This document shows positions 24,177-36,420 of a stretch of 64,000 nucleotides of DNA, one piece after another; position 1 is the first letter of the stretch; each line of letters opens with the position of its first letter. The translations under genes were made by a program, and so were the position numbers. The DNA lies in NCBI GenBank assembly GCA_013397935.1, contig VZRN01000631.1:625857-689856 (forward strand), read 5' to 3'. The notes beneath the pieces are model-generated. The model did not search any database. It saw only the letters and a list, made by a program, of their open reading frames with translations, and had not been told where the DNA came from. Origin of the DNA: Dasyornis broadbenti. Lineage: Eukaryota > Chordata > Aves > Passeriformes > Dasyornithidae.

Positions 24177-24900
24177 AAGCACAGGCTGGGCAGAGAATGG
24201 ATTGAGAGCAGCCCTGAGGAGAAGGACTTGGCGGTGTTGCTTGATGACGAGCCCAGCTTGACCTGGAAATGTGCACTGGCAGCCCAGAACCCACCATGTC
24301 CTGGGCTGCATCCAAAGCCCCATGGGCAGCAGGTGAGGGATGGGATTCTGCCCCTCTGCCCTGCTCAGGTGTGACCCCACCTGCAGTGCTGCATCCAGAC
24401 CTGGGGTCCCCAGCACAGGAAGGACATGGAGCTGTTGGAGCGAGTCCAGAGGAGGCCACCAAGATGATCAGAGGCATGGGGCAGCTCTCCTTGAGGAAAG
24501 GCTGAGAGAATTGAACCCTCAGAAAGCCTGAGGGTTATTCAACCTGGAGAAGAGAAGGTTCGAGTGTGACCTAATTGTGACCTTCCAGTGCCTATGGTGG
24601 CTACAAGAGGGACTTTTTGCAAGGGCCTGGAGGGATAGCACAAGGGGGAATGGCTTTAAACTGACAGAGGGTCAGATCAGATGTCAGGAAGAAATTCTTC
24701 CCTGTGAGGGTGGTGAGGCCCTGGCACAGGTTGCCCAGAGAAGCTGTGGATGCCCCATCCCTGGAAGTGTTCAAGGCCAGGCTGGATGGGGCTCTGAGCA
24801 ACCTGGTCTGGTGGGAGGTGTCCCTGCCCACGGCAGGGAGGTTGGAACTGAATCATCTTTAAGGTCTCTTGCAACCCAAACCATTCTACGATATCCTTGA
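24177..24900 (+). mobile_element. CR1 LINE, 3' 720 bp with degraded ORF2 end
   Basis: The order of blocks is that of a plus-strand CR1: GGATTGAGAGCAGCCCTGAG, AGAAGGACTTGG, TCCTGGGCTGCATCCAAAG, GGGGTCCCCAGCACAGGAAG, AAGATGATCAGAGGCATGGG, CTTGAGGAAAGGCTGAGAG, GGTTGCCCAGAGAAGCTGTG, then AATCATCTTTAAGGTCTCTT and a CCATTCTACGAT tail. The ORF2 C-terminal region is readable only in pieces across frames (GNGFKL is visible in one), so the coding part is broken. It is 5' truncated. The well-kept 3' half suggests it is younger than the 5.8 and 53.1 kb copies. Confidence 0.93.
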
Positions 24901-25357
24901 TTTCTATTTTATATACACCAGTAATAACCAGGGAATGGCAGTCTGGAACTCTGAGGCAGCAGATGAAGCTGACCCAGACTGATGCATGCAGGGCTTTGCT
25001 TTTCACTTGCACCGGCCAGATTTTAGCAAGGTGACGGCTCCTCTCCCAGCCTATATTTTCCTTGACTATAATGCACAGCACATTACAACAGAACATTTTT
25101 GCCGGGGTTTTTTGGGTTTTTTCAGTCAAGGTAGGAACCTGAGGGTGCTTTGTGAGGTGAGGGAAGGAGTATTTCACTGCTGGTTTGAGAAGCCCACAAG
25201 CCTTATATGACCTTTGCCTCCTGGGAGCTGCCATGCGTTATCCAACCTGTCACCAGAGCTGGAGGCAGCAGCACAGCCCTGCCTCAGCCCCTGAGGAAAG
25301 GAGGCCTCACGTCTGAGGATGTGGCACAGAAAAGCTCAAAAATCCTTCGGGGAGAGG

Positions 25358-25398
25358 AAAAAAAAAATAAAAAAAAAAAAAAAAAGAAAAAAGAAAGA
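25358..25398. repeat. A-rich tract
   Basis: Long A runs interrupted by single T and G. No transposon body is seen beside it. Confidence 0.9.
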
Positions 25399-25838
25399 GG
25401 GAGAAATGTGCACAGCAGACACTACCTGTGAGCAGGCTCAGAGCTCCCACTCCTTCTCCTTTGCAGGAGCTCTCTCAAAAGGTGAAAACCATCTTTCTAT
25501 ATTTATCTCACTCACTGAGCAGGAAAATATGCCCCTGACCCAGCCTTATTTACCCAGGGCATGCTATTGAGGGAGGTTTTAATCCAACACTGCTGAAAAT
25601 AGGATGGATGATTAAAATGCTGACATAGCACCCCATTTGTGTGTCTAAAGGTTGAATGTAATTTTCTGCCTTTCGTAATTGCTCTGTCTACCCCTTTCTG
25701 CCTTTTGCAGAGCATTTGCTTTTCCTACTCTGGCCTCAGGTTTCTAAATAAAGCTTTTTATTGATTCTAGACTTTCTGTTCACTCCAGATGAGCATCACC
25801 AAGGCTGAGAAATTGGTCAGCAGTGCTTTGTCCCTTCT

Positions 25839-25862
25839 ATATATATATATTTTTTTTTTTTT
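25839..25862. repeat. (TA)n followed by poly(T)
   Basis: Six TA units continue into a twelve-base T run, then a C run. It has polypyrimidine-plus-AG texture, but no exon follows that I can support. Confidence 0.85.
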
Positions 25863-27249
25863 CCCCCCCAGTTTTGACACATATACTATAAGCACAGGAT
25901 GGAAACCTAATCCTTGCTGCCTTGCACGCAATGCTGGCACCTCTGCTCTGATCCAAACAAACACAGACACCAAGAAATGGCTCCTGACAGCCTCCTGCTC
26001 AGCGCAGAGCTACACATCCTTTAGAATAAAAACCAAACCACACTCTGAGGCTTGTTGGGTCTGCACAGGAAACTCAGCTCCCCTGAAGAGCAGGTATCAG
26101 CAAGACACTGCTGTGGGTGTAACGTTTAAGATCCTTGCTGATCCAGTGGTATAAGATATGATTGTCCACATCCATATTCCAGACTGCCCTCCCTTGGACC
26201 AGCTTTCCTGCACTTTGTGGCATCTCTGATCAAAGTCCTTATGGATGTTGTAAATCACCATATTTTGTAATTTCACAGAAACAGGTTGTACAAGTTTTAG
26301 GTGCCTTTTGCTCTTTCCAGCCAGGGTGCACCCTTCCCTCCAGGTCAAAGGAATGATGGGAAGGTTTGTGTTTGAAGGGAGCTCAAAAATAGATCTTTGC
26401 TTTATCCTGCTCTTCAACAGGGAAGAGGGTAGCTTCAGAGCCAATTGCTTCTCTCATACCCTTCACAACCAAAGCCTGAAGGACAGGACCTCAGTAAGCA
26501 GCTATTTACAGAGGGATTTGGGAACTTATGCAGAATTGTTTCATCACTAATGAACAAACAAGGCGCTGGCTCTGTCCCCGATCAGCGGGGTTTAGTGTAA
26601 GAGGCTGCTCTGGAAGGATGGAGAGCTCCTAGCTGGAGCTCTGCAGCTCCTCACCAAAACCAGATCCTTTCCAAAGGCTTTGAGAGCTGAAGCTGCTTGA
26701 GCATTCATGTAGCCCTAACACCAATCTCTAATAAAGCCGAAAGCCGATCCCTCAGGGAAAAAAAATAAGATTAGAGCAAGCACAGCCATGCTGCTTCCAA
26801 ATACTCCTGCAGCCTCCGGCTGTTGTGGAGAGCATGAAAGGACATTTCTGCACCTTGTGCTGGAAAAAGCCAGGAGTGCAACCTCTTACCACCCTCAGAA
26901 CATTTTCAAACAGAAAAAAGGTAGATTTTGTGTCTCCCCAGAGTGTCTGGAGAGCGACAAGGAAGACCCGACCAGAGTAGTGGAAGCAGAGAACAGCTGT
27001 ATATCCATCAGGAATTGCAGACTCCAGGCATGCTGGCCTGATGTTTTAATGGAAATAATGCTTATAACACCCCCCAAAAATGCATAACTGAGTGGTGGAG
27101 GCCAGCTTTGGTACAGCTTTCCCCCACAGGCAGACGCCCTGGAAAGACAACTGCCTGAATAAGCTTCATTTCTGTACTTGATGAGCATTTTGTGCATCAG
27201 CCAGGATACTCCTTGTGGTTCAAAATACTCAAAACATATGGATTTTACT

Positions 27250-27291
27250 TCATTCATCCATTCATTCATTCATTCATTCATCATCATCATC
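27250..27291. repeat. (ATTC)n to (ATC)n compound microsatellite
   Basis: About seven ATTC units, the second one altered to ATCC, change into four ATC units. The switch from a 4-bp to a 3-bp unit suggests slippage after a one-base loss. Confidence 0.9.
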
Positions 27292-28479
27292 CCTTCCCCT
27301 CCTTGGTAGTCTGGGGTTTGCAGATGAAGCCAGCAGGTTCCTTTTCTTTTGGCATCCAAGAAGGACTCTGAGCCTCTCTTCCTCCTTTTCCTTTAAACGC
27401 CCCAGTGGAGGACAAGGTCTCTGTGCCAGCAGGACCAGCAACAAACAAATCCCCTCACAGGACACTGACACGAGCCCCAGGATGGACCTCAGCAACTGGG
27501 CTGGCAAACTGCTGCTGCCTCTGCATTAAAAGAGTGATTTTAGCTTTCGCATTAGAACATCATAAAAGATTTACTTTATCATCTGAGTAATTAAAATACA
27601 TGAAGCACAGAAATTAACTGACAAACATCCAAATAAAACCTCTCAGCCAGTAACCAGGTTCAGGAGTAAGCAGTTTCTTATGCAAGCCTGCAGAGCCCAG
27701 TGCTCAGGAGCATCCACCTGGCGCTGCTGTCAGGGGAGGTCACCTTCACAGCCCTGATATCACACATCAGCAACAGCTGGACTTGTTGAGAGGTGAAAAG
27801 CAGTGTCACACCTCGGTGCAACGAAGGGATAAAGCTCTCATCTTCTTCCATCACGGAGGGCCCCACAATTGTCACTGTATGGCAAAGAACACCCTCAGGA
27901 AGTGCTGAGAGTTTTGACCCTCTGTGTGAAGCCTTTCCAAGCATCAAATGAAGAGGGTTTGGGTTTTGTTCTTCTTTCATTGCAAGTTTAAATGAATATA
28001 GTTTATCAGCTTTCTTCCAGTGTTGCACTGCTTTCAGTCAGGGCACTGCCCAAGGAATTAAAGCACTGCAAATATTTGCTGGGTTTAATTTGTTTTTACA
28101 TAATTATTTCATCCCGCCACAGAAAAAAACCACCTTACTGTGGGTTCTGATAGTGTCTAAAATCAGGTTGTTATAGTAGCAGTTCAATGTAGAGTATTTC
28201 CAAAAATCAAGACCGTCTAGACTCAGCTTTGTGTCAGTAATGGAGTTATTTCTGTCTTTTAACAATGTGCATTCCTCTTCCTTTCCGGTTTAACCTGGAA
28301 AAGCATTTTTCCTCTTCTCCCAGCAGCAAGTTTATCTTCAAGTGGGCTAAATAAGCCTCCCTGAGCAATGGCCACCAGGATTCATGGCCCCCACTGGCCT
28401 CTCATTGTGCATTTCAGGCCAACATCTCTTTCCCTGGGCAGTCCAAGCTGGAAAATAGTTGTGTTGTGCAAAAAGCACT

Positions 28480-28715
28480 GGGACACCTTGAATGAGCACA
28501 CCGTGAAAGTCAGGATTAGGAGGCGCTCATTAGCAAGAGCTGCATGCCCTGAAAGCCTCTCATTTAATGGAGTGGTGAGAGATTATTTACACTGTGACAT
28601 TAAACATCCTGATAACCAAATGTCTCATCAGCTCAAGATGTGCCCTTTAATTCCCGTTACCTTGCTGAAACCTCATGTCAAACCTGCGTGGACTGTGCTC
28701 ACACCAAAAATGAAT
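28480..28715. promoter_or_regulatory. Possible conserved non-coding element (candidate only)
   Basis: A repeat-free block with CGCTCATTAGCAAG, TCATTTAATGGAG, GATTATTTACACTGTGACAT and CTTTAATTCCCG. The words fit homeodomain and forkhead factors. It sits inside the 126-codon open frame at 28368-28748, so coding conservation and regulatory conservation are alternatives that one alignment would separate. Confidence 0.25.
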
Positions 28716-29675
28716 CACTTCCCACTGCTGGAAGGCGATTTTTCCTGACCAGATTTATGGATCTGGGTAATGGAGTGTAATAGAAAGGTGGTCAGGATTC
28801 TCACGTCATCTTAGATGAAGGGATTAGCACTTAAAGAGAACAGATTAATCTTTGCAAGACCCAAAACCATCCCCTGGCTCCTTCCACAGAGACCCGCTGC
28901 ACCTAAATTACTTCCTCTTAACACGTTTAAAACTAAAGGGACTTAATTTATGGAACTGAAAAAGAAGTGCACACTTGGTACAACCCAGACACAGACCTGT
29001 AGATCATCTCCACACAACCTTGGACCTTGTGCTTAATTAGGCATGGAGAACATGGGCTGTGTACAGGACACACTTCGGTGCTTTTCAGAAATACTGGAGC
29101 AGTTTTTGTGGCCAGGAATGTCAGAGAATCCCCTCTGCCTCCTTTCCTCCCCATCCACCGGGATGTGCCACACTGTCTCACTTGACCCTATGTTGAGCAA
29201 TTCTATTTCTTAAATACATTATTAATTTCATTAACTTTGATGTTTGGGTGATTTATTTTTTATGAACCCCGCCTAAGCCAAGAAGGGTTTACAGAGAAGA
29301 TAATCACTGCTTGTAGAGAAAGACAAATAGGCCAAAGAAGGCCATTCTAATCCCCTTCTGTGATCTCTTGCCATCTCCCAGCAAGGTCTGAACAGTCTGC
29401 AGCAAATAAAGGATAATCTTAAACTCCTAAGAACACCTGACCCTAAAAAGACAGGTCCTTGACAAAGGGATCATCTCCTGGTATGGATGTCCCAGGAATG
29501 GAAGTCAAGGTCAGACTTAATATTTAAAAAAAAAAAAAAAAGAGTAGGCTTGAAAGGCCAATATTCAATATACAGGAAGTTCATAGATTCAATTTTTTTT
29601 TATTATTTTAAGAAGTTAATCCTAGCTACCACTGAATGGCTAGAAAAAGGCAAGAACAACAGGGACCAAGGTCAG

Positions 29676-30130
29676 ACTTCTCGGGGCAACCTGTTCCAGA
29701 GCCTCACCACCCTCACAGTGAAGAATTTCTTCCCAATATCCAATCTAAACCTTTCCTCTGTCAGTTTAAAGTCATTCCTCCTTGTCCTATCACTGCATAT
29801 CCCTGTAAAATGTCCCTCTTCAGCTCTCCTGTAGCCCCTTTAGGTACTGGAAGGTGCTCTAAGTTCTCCCTGGATCCCTCTTTTCTCCAGGCTGAACAGT
29901 TCCAGGTTTCTCATCCTGCCCTCATAGCAGAGGTGCTCCATCCCTCTGATCACCCTCATGACCCTGCTCCAGACTCACTCCAACGTGTCCACATCGTTCT
30001 CATGCTGAGGACCCCAGAGCTGGATGCAGCCCTGCAGATGGGGTCTCACCAGAGCAGAGCAGAGCAGAGCAGAGCAGAATCCCCTTCCTCGACCTGCTGC
30101 CCACACTGCTTTGGATGCAGCCAGGATCAT
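29676..30130 (-). mobile_element. CR1 LINE fragment lacking its 3' end
   Basis: The plus strand reads GGGCAACCTGTTCCAGAGCC, CAGTGAAGAATTTCTTCCCA, CTTGTCCTATCACTGCATAT, TTTTCTCCAGGCTGAACAGT, ACCCCAGAGCTGGATGCAGC and GGGGTCTCACCAGAGCAG, which is a reverse-oriented CR1. The usual last 150-200 bp (the GTTGGAAGGGACC block and terminal 8-bp repeat) are missing, although CR1 insertions normally keep this end. A later deletion or rearrangement between about 29.6 kb and 29.68 kb is the simplest explanation. No open ORF2 frame survives. Confidence 0.92.
30051..30077. repeat. (AGAGC)5 expansion inside CR1
   Basis: Five AGAGC units stand where CR1 copies usually have about two to three (CCAGAGCAGAG). 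This is local slippage after insertion. Confidence 0.8.
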
Positions 30131-30568
30131 TTATGCAGATTGCTTTCCACTTCAAACCCAACTAAATACAGAAACCCTGCACTTCTCTTCAATAAGCTAT
30201 TTGCTAAATCATATCAGGTGGCCAACCCCACACTCAGATAGATTGCTCCAGCCCTGACCCCAGAGCGTGCTTGTGGTAGAAATTGCAGATAATTCGATGA
30301 TTCTTAGTGCTGGCTCAGCTCAAGGCCTCTCTTGAGCCCAGAATTCAGTGCTATGAAATTCACATCCCAATAAACCAGCCCCGTGACAGAACTGATGCCC
30401 ACTTGCTTTGGGCTGGAACCAACGTGTTCATTAACCCCAGTGCCTCGGGATGGACTGGGGTTGCCTCACCTCAGAGGAGAGGTCACCGCTTTGTCAGCTT
30501 CGCTCCTCGCATCCTCTCATTAAATTTCCATCTAGGTGCTGCATATTTGGCTTGTTGAGAAGCAAGGA

Positions 30569-30626
30569 TTTTTTTTTTTTTTTTTTTNNNNNNNNNNNNN
30601 NNNNNNNNTTTTTTTTTTTTTTTTTT
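30569..30626. other. Assembly gap (21 N) inside poly(T)
   Basis: Nineteen T, then 21 N (30588-30608), then 18 T. The gap falls exactly in a homopolymer, so the missing bases may simply be more T, or an insertion whose poly(A/T) ends met in assembly. True length unknown. Confidence 0.98.
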
Positions 30627-33600
30627 GGATTAGTTTAATGTTTGCCAGAACAAACAGCCGGACTGAGAGGCTCAGGGCTCAGGGAGTGGGACAGAGCTGC
30701 ATCCCCAGAGCATGAAGCTGCCAAACAGTTGAATTCAGCGAAGTGTCTGGGAGCTGACACAAGAGGATCTTTTTTTAGGTCTGGTGAGTCCTGACTGTTA
30801 TTTTCGGGCTGGGCGAAGGAAGGAAGATGTGGTACTTGGATGTTTGACCAGACTAAAGCAAACCAGCCTCATTAGGTACCAAATCCGCTTCCCCGTGAAC
30901 CCTGAGCTAGAAATTCAGTTACAGTGAGACAGATGAAGGAAAAGTCTGGCAAGACAGCACAAAAGATTTCACTCTTGCTACGAGCTAAAGTACACAAATG
31001 AGATATTCCAGCAACAGATTTCAGGAAAACAGAGGGCCAAGGAAGGGTATCAGCAGGCTGGAAGCCTTTTTTTTCTAGATCATTCCCTGTGTTTCAACCA
31101 GGTTCTAGCTCATCTCCCTGATCCAGCGAAGAAAGGTCATTTATAGGCTCTGCTCATTTCTGAGAGCTGGAGATGGCACGACCAGCTTTGTGCCACACCA
31201 AGGCTGCCCAAAAATGCCATTTTGGGAAGCATGAGGCTTTGTAATTAGTTAAACACTGCAAAGCCCACTGGGGATCCCAAGGCAATGAAGGTATGCCAGT
31301 GATACTTTTATTCTTCTGCCTCACGAGAACTGAGAAGTCAAAGATGATGTGCTCCTGAAACGGCTGGTTCAAGCCAAAATAAAACTATACTCTCCCTAAT
31401 AAAACATTGGGTACATTTTTCATCTTCCTGAGAGGAAACGATGGGAGAAGGTGTCACATGGGAGAAGCACGAGGCACATTGCCAGCAGCAGAGGGGGACG
31501 GTTGATACCTCAGATCATTACTTTTCTCTCGTCAGCAGATAGGTTCAGCAGAGATGAAAAAGTCATTTTGTGATGGCAATCCTTTGTCAAGTTCTGCCGT
31601 GAAGAGAAAGTGCTGTAAGCAGCCTGCTGAGCACAGTGCCTGCTGCAGAGCGACCCCAGGAGATAGCCCCGGCTGGGAGCTCCAGTCTGCAAGCAGAGCA
31701 GCACACAAACCACATCGTTCCCATTAACTTTTCCTTGCCCCTGGTTAAGATTCCTTTTTATTTTTCATCAGCTGGATAAAACTGAGCATTCAGAAGTGCA
31801 GCCTTCCCAACATATACGCTGTCACCAGAGGCAGAGGCAATCCCAGGAAAGCCAAGATTTAACAAACTGGAGAAGGACTCAGACTGGCTCTAAAAGTTAT
31901 TCCTGTTTTTTTTTCAGCCCCAAGCTTTGTGGTCTTTTCTTTCTGTTCTACACTGTTCTCTGTGTGCTGCAGCCTGTCCCAGCTTGGGGGTAATTTGGCG
32001 TTCATCAAACATCGACTTCACAACTTTGCTGCTGCGGCTGGCAGGTAAAAACACGCTTTGCTCTGCAGCTGTTCGCTGTACATCTACTAAAGCATTCCAA
32101 AGCCACAGGGGCAGGAAAAGCAGGAAAAAGTACATTCCATCCTTCTCCTCATTACTGCAGTGGGCCAAATGCACAGCAGGTGCAGATAAGCCTGAGATCC
32201 TCCACCTTGTTACACCACCTGCTTTGCACTTTAGTCACTCAACTCAGCCAAAACCACAACAAACACGTTATTTTAGGATGCCCAGACAATTCTCTACGTT
32301 TAAACAACCAAACTGAGGGGTTTGGGGTATTTTTAACTCTAATGACCATTCAAGAAGGCTCCCAGCCATCCCATTGTTCTGTGCTCAGCCTGAGCTAGAC
32401 TTCACCACCACTCAGGGCAGCTCATCTGTATGAGCCACTCCCATTTTTCAGGTAAATTAGCGCAGACACAGGAGTATTTGGGTCCCCATCCACACCCTTT
32501 CCCTGCTCCCCACAACCACCCTCCTGGCAGGCTTTCTCCGCTGGCACAATGAGGTCACAGAGCTGGTTTATCAATACCGCTGTTACACAGGAGAAGGTGC
32601 TCCAGAGCAGAGCTGGCACTGCACATTTATTTCATGGAACTGAGGCCCTCTCCCCACACCCGATCAGCAGCAGCACCTGGGCAAGACAAATCCCCCACCT
32701 GGAGGTGCAAACCCAGCCGATACCATTTTCAAACAAAATGTGCCCAGATCTTTGCAGAGAAAGAAGTTTAGCAGCAGGAACAACAACTGCAAAATATTTG
32801 ATAGTTTATACTGAGGCTGATGGTGCCAGGAGGAAGGTGACTCAGATGCAGCTACACTTCCCTCCTCGGAGCTCGGTGCTCGCGTCATCCTGCGTCAGCC
32901 ATCAAACCAACTCTGCTTTACTGCTGCAGAAACCTGTTTTTCATGTCCTTATTTCCTGCCCGATGGTTTCTTGTGTGGGAGGCAGCAGAAAGTCTATGGC
33001 ACAGCATTTGTAGGACCTGTCTGATGAGAGATGATTTCATCTCTATTTGAGCTGGTATTTATTACACTGGGGAAATGGGGAGTTTATCCCTCTGGTTCAT
33101 CCTGGATGGCTTTGTTTCAGCTCACGTTCCAAAATGATTGAAGAAAACAGCTCTAAGGCATTTCTAAAATAAAAAGATGTCAGCAAATTACCCTCAGCTT
33201 TAAGGCCCTTACATTTCTGGGAGGGTGAAACCTCTGTGTCAAACCCTCTGGCTACTTTGCGCTCATCACTCGGGCTTCCTGTGATTCTCATATTCTCAAA
33301 ATGTAATTGACCCACCAAACTCACATTTGTCTCAGTCCTGATCCCTGCATCATCCTTGAGGTGTATTTTCTCACAATGAAATAAATGCTTTGGGAAATGC
33401 TTTGCAGCCCCTCCTTCCCCAAAGGCCCAATCTGCTTTAATGAGCAGCATTCTCCAAGCACAAGGTTTGCATGCAGCCGGTGGGACTCACATTTCAGAAG
33501 AGCCTGACAAAGACAAAGCACTTTCAGGGAGGCTACTGGGACTTGGAATGATATTTGAAATCTGTCAACACTCAGGTCTAGTAGTGGAAAATGAAATGCT

Positions 33601-34338
33601 GTTAGATGTGTCCGCTCCTCAAGTCATTTCTGCCGGGATCCACCTGCCCTGCAATGCAGGCTTTTCCCTTTCTCTGTACTGCCCTCTGCTCAGGATCTGT
33701 GATTCTGTGATGGGATACTTCGTACACAGTAGGAAGTCAGTGATTTTAGCTAAATATCAGCGCTCCCAAAGCCTGGGGGGACAGGTTTCTGCTGACAGAT
33801 ACCCAGGCTAAACCTGACTCTCTAATAGGATTAGCACACAGGCATTTGTTCCCCTGTCCCAATTCAAAACCCCAGCGATGGCGGGGTGGATTTAGCAGCC
33901 GTCAGAGAGTTTCAGTCACAGCCCAGGAGCCACCACCCTTCAGGTCTCACTTTGTACCACCTCACATCAAATGCAAAACATCACAAATAAAAATTGCTCC
34001 TTGCCTCTCTCCAATCTGTTGTCCTGCAGGAGACAGAGAGGAGAAACCCTCTGACCTCAGATGTTTTGCAGATTTGTGCACCTACAAAACCCCTACCTTT
34101 CTAACTCTGAAACTCGAGCTGTCATAGTGACGCAAAAAGTTGACTTTTGTATGTCTTTTCCTCAGTTTGAATAATTTCTAACACTTATGGGTTCTTAAAA
34201 TTGGTATGGTTGGACAAGTATGTCCCACCAGCAGACCATTCCCAGGAATTGCTGGTGAGCCCTTCTCAGCTAATTGCAAGGGCACCAACCACCCGTGGAC
34301 ACTGTGCTGGGGTCTTCTGGTTTCAGGGCTTTGGGTGG

Positions 34339-34447
34339 TTTTTTTTGGGTTTTGTTTTTTTGTTTGTTTGTTTGTTTTCGTTTTTGGGGTTTTTTTGTTT
34401 GTTTGTTTGTTTGTTTGTTTTGTTGTTGTTGTTTTTGGTTTTTTTGT
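34339..34447. repeat. (GTTT)n / T-rich low-complexity tract
   Basis: Two clusters of GTTT units (about four and six) are embedded in T runs, followed by four GTT units. It is open in several plus-strand frames only because the composition avoids stop codons. Confidence 0.9.
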
Positions 34448-35169
34448 ATCCAGATCCTCCCAACTTTTCCACGTTTCCAAAGGCTCTTTCCCAAGGCTTG
34501 CTCCTTCCAGCAGGCACTCTCTCCTGCCTTTCCTATTTATAACTAAATGACACAAAATTCATGGATGTAATTACTGCTGACAGCTCCGTGTTTCCAGCAA
34601 GCGTGGTAAACACTGGGAAAAAGGATTGCAGGAGTTTTTAGGGAGAATCTGACAAAAAGAGAGGCAGAGTAACCTTATATAAAAAGCCAATTGTTTTCTT
34701 TCAGGGAATAAGACAAAAAATGTATATTTTTTTTGCTGTGCTAATGATAACAAAACCCATCCTTCACTGCCCTGAATGCTGGGGCTTAAGGAAAGAGCCA
34801 GTGAAGGTGTTTTGGTTTTTTTTTAAATTCAAAGGACATGGGTAGACAAAAAGTGTTTTCTAAACTTGACTCCTGCTGTAGGTACACAGATGTATAGCAA
34901 AATAAGTGACAGATTTGCCCAGCACATTTCAAGCAGCAATATGGATATTTTCCTTGCTAATTGCATCATTAGCTAGTCTGCCCTCAAAGTTACAGGACTT
35001 GTGATCAAATTACGACTGTGATAATCAGTGATGTGATCTTTTTCCAGCTCTGCAGAACAGCTCTCTTGCCCTCTTTCTGCCTCTGCTTTCCCATCTACAG
35101 AGGTGATAATTTCCTTTTTCTTTTTTCTTTTCCTCTGAAAACAGGAGGCTAACCTCGGGAAAATTACAC

Positions 35170-35192
35170 TTTTTTTTTTTTTTTTTTTTTTT
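35170..35192. repeat. Poly(T), 23 bases
   Basis: An uninterrupted T run. The T-rich 60 bp to its left (TTTTTCTTTTTTCTTTTCC) form a polypyrimidine texture, but I see no exon after it. Confidence 0.9.
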
Positions 35193-36370
35193 GGATGGAA
35201 GATAGTGCATCAGACAAACTATTATTGGGTATTAAATTAAAGAAACTTCAAGACATATGTGCTGATTTTCTTCTTTTTCATCCAAAGGATAACGAATCCT
35301 CAGATCCCTTTTTAAAGGTTTATAAACAATGTTTTGAAGTGCATTGAGCGTGAGGGGCGTCATCATTCTAATATTGTGCTGCAGTGCCAAGACCACGCTG
35401 GTAAATTAAACCCTGTTTTATCAGTCCAGGGGAGGCATCTGCCACTGAGATCTCCCATCCTCTTTGTAGGACAGATTACAGGGAGGGATGGCTCTTGCTT
35501 TTTAAAATTGTGAGTGACCTGTCACCAATGTTTCTTTTTTCCCATTTGCTCTGAATTTCGCAGTAGCTTCTTGACCTCATTAGAAGACTCCAAGGCCCGG
35601 CTTGGGACTGATGCTGGTAGAAAATTGAACCAGACCCAAGAAGCATTCAATTAAAACACATGAATCACAGAAAAGCCCACAATACAATTAAACCTGAAGC
35701 TAACTCGGTGGCTGTGAGGAAGCCAGCAGTGTTGCAGCGACGCAGGTGTTGCTGCAGGATCGATTTGGGAGCACTGAGAGAGCAGGGATTCATTTTTCCC
35801 CTTTTTATCAGCATGGCTTCTCCTCTGGGGCTGGTGCCATCCCAGGAGCTCTCTGTGTTGCCCCAGGGGGAGCTCCCAAGCCAAACCTTCCTCCTGCAGG
35901 CAGGGCTAAGGGTTTTTCCTTCCTGAAAATTCAGCAAGCAGCAGGGACAGTGAGATTTTTGGGTGGTTTGTCATTGAAATGACCTTGTCATGCTGCACAC
36001 TGATAGAGGGGTTTGCGGCGCTCAGCTTCCCACAGCCCATCCTGATCTCCAAGAACACATCTGTGCTGAACGTGCCCAGGGGCTGGGCCCTGTCTGGGGC
36101 TCATCCAAGGCTTGGTGTTGTGCCACGTGCACTCCCTGGCCTGGATTTGGCTTGTGCCACCTCAGGCTGTGGTCAGACATGGGTGAGACCGCTCTGGAGG
36201 ACGGGTGAAGAGGTCTCAGCTGTAGGACACAGCCTGGGTCACGCTGCTTTCCCTCAGCGCTGCCTGCTGTAATTACTGTAGTTGTACTCTCGGCTCTAGG
36301 CAAAGGTTGTTTAAAATGTCAAATAGGCTAATTAATGCAGGTTTTCAGAAGTACTGAGTGCTCATTAATG

Positions 36371-36420
36371 CAGAGAATACAACCAAACGGGTAAGGTTGG
36401 AAAAGACCATGGTGGCTCAT
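36371..36420 (-). mobile_element. Possible CR1 tail remnant
   Basis: CAGAGAATAC and GGGTAAGGTTGGAAAAGACC followed by GGCTCATCTCCC resemble a worn CR1 tail in reverse orientation (tail, then GTTGGAAAAGACC, then ATCAT-type words). Only about 50 bp match and substitutions are many, so it could be chance. Confidence 0.45.

Larger units (their letters stand above)
24901..29675. other. Non-coding unique DNA between two CR1 copies
   Basis: I see no gene. There are A-rich (25358-25398), TA/T (25839-25862) and ATTC/ATC (27250-27291) simple repeats, and one candidate regulatory block (28480-28715). A 126-codon plus-strand frame at 28368-28748 starts at an ATG in a favourable context (G at -3 and G at +4), but it has no family motif and I do not call it a gene. 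Confidence 0.55.
30131..36370. other. Non-coding DNA with a T-run gap and GTTT tract
   Basis: No gene or recognised transposon lies here. It contains the gap at 30588-30608, a GTTT-rich tract (34339-34447) and a T23 run (35170-35192). Block 34895-35040 has TGCTAATTGCATCATTAGC, an octamer/homeodomain-like word, and is a weak regulatory candidate. The three overlapping plus-strand frames over the GTTT tract are composition artefacts rich in Phe, Leu, Val and Cys. Confidence 0.55.

Noticed and set aside
34201..34555. Overlapping plus and minus frames of 90-125 codons
   Set aside because: They come from the GTTT tract, which lacks stop codons on either strand in several frames.
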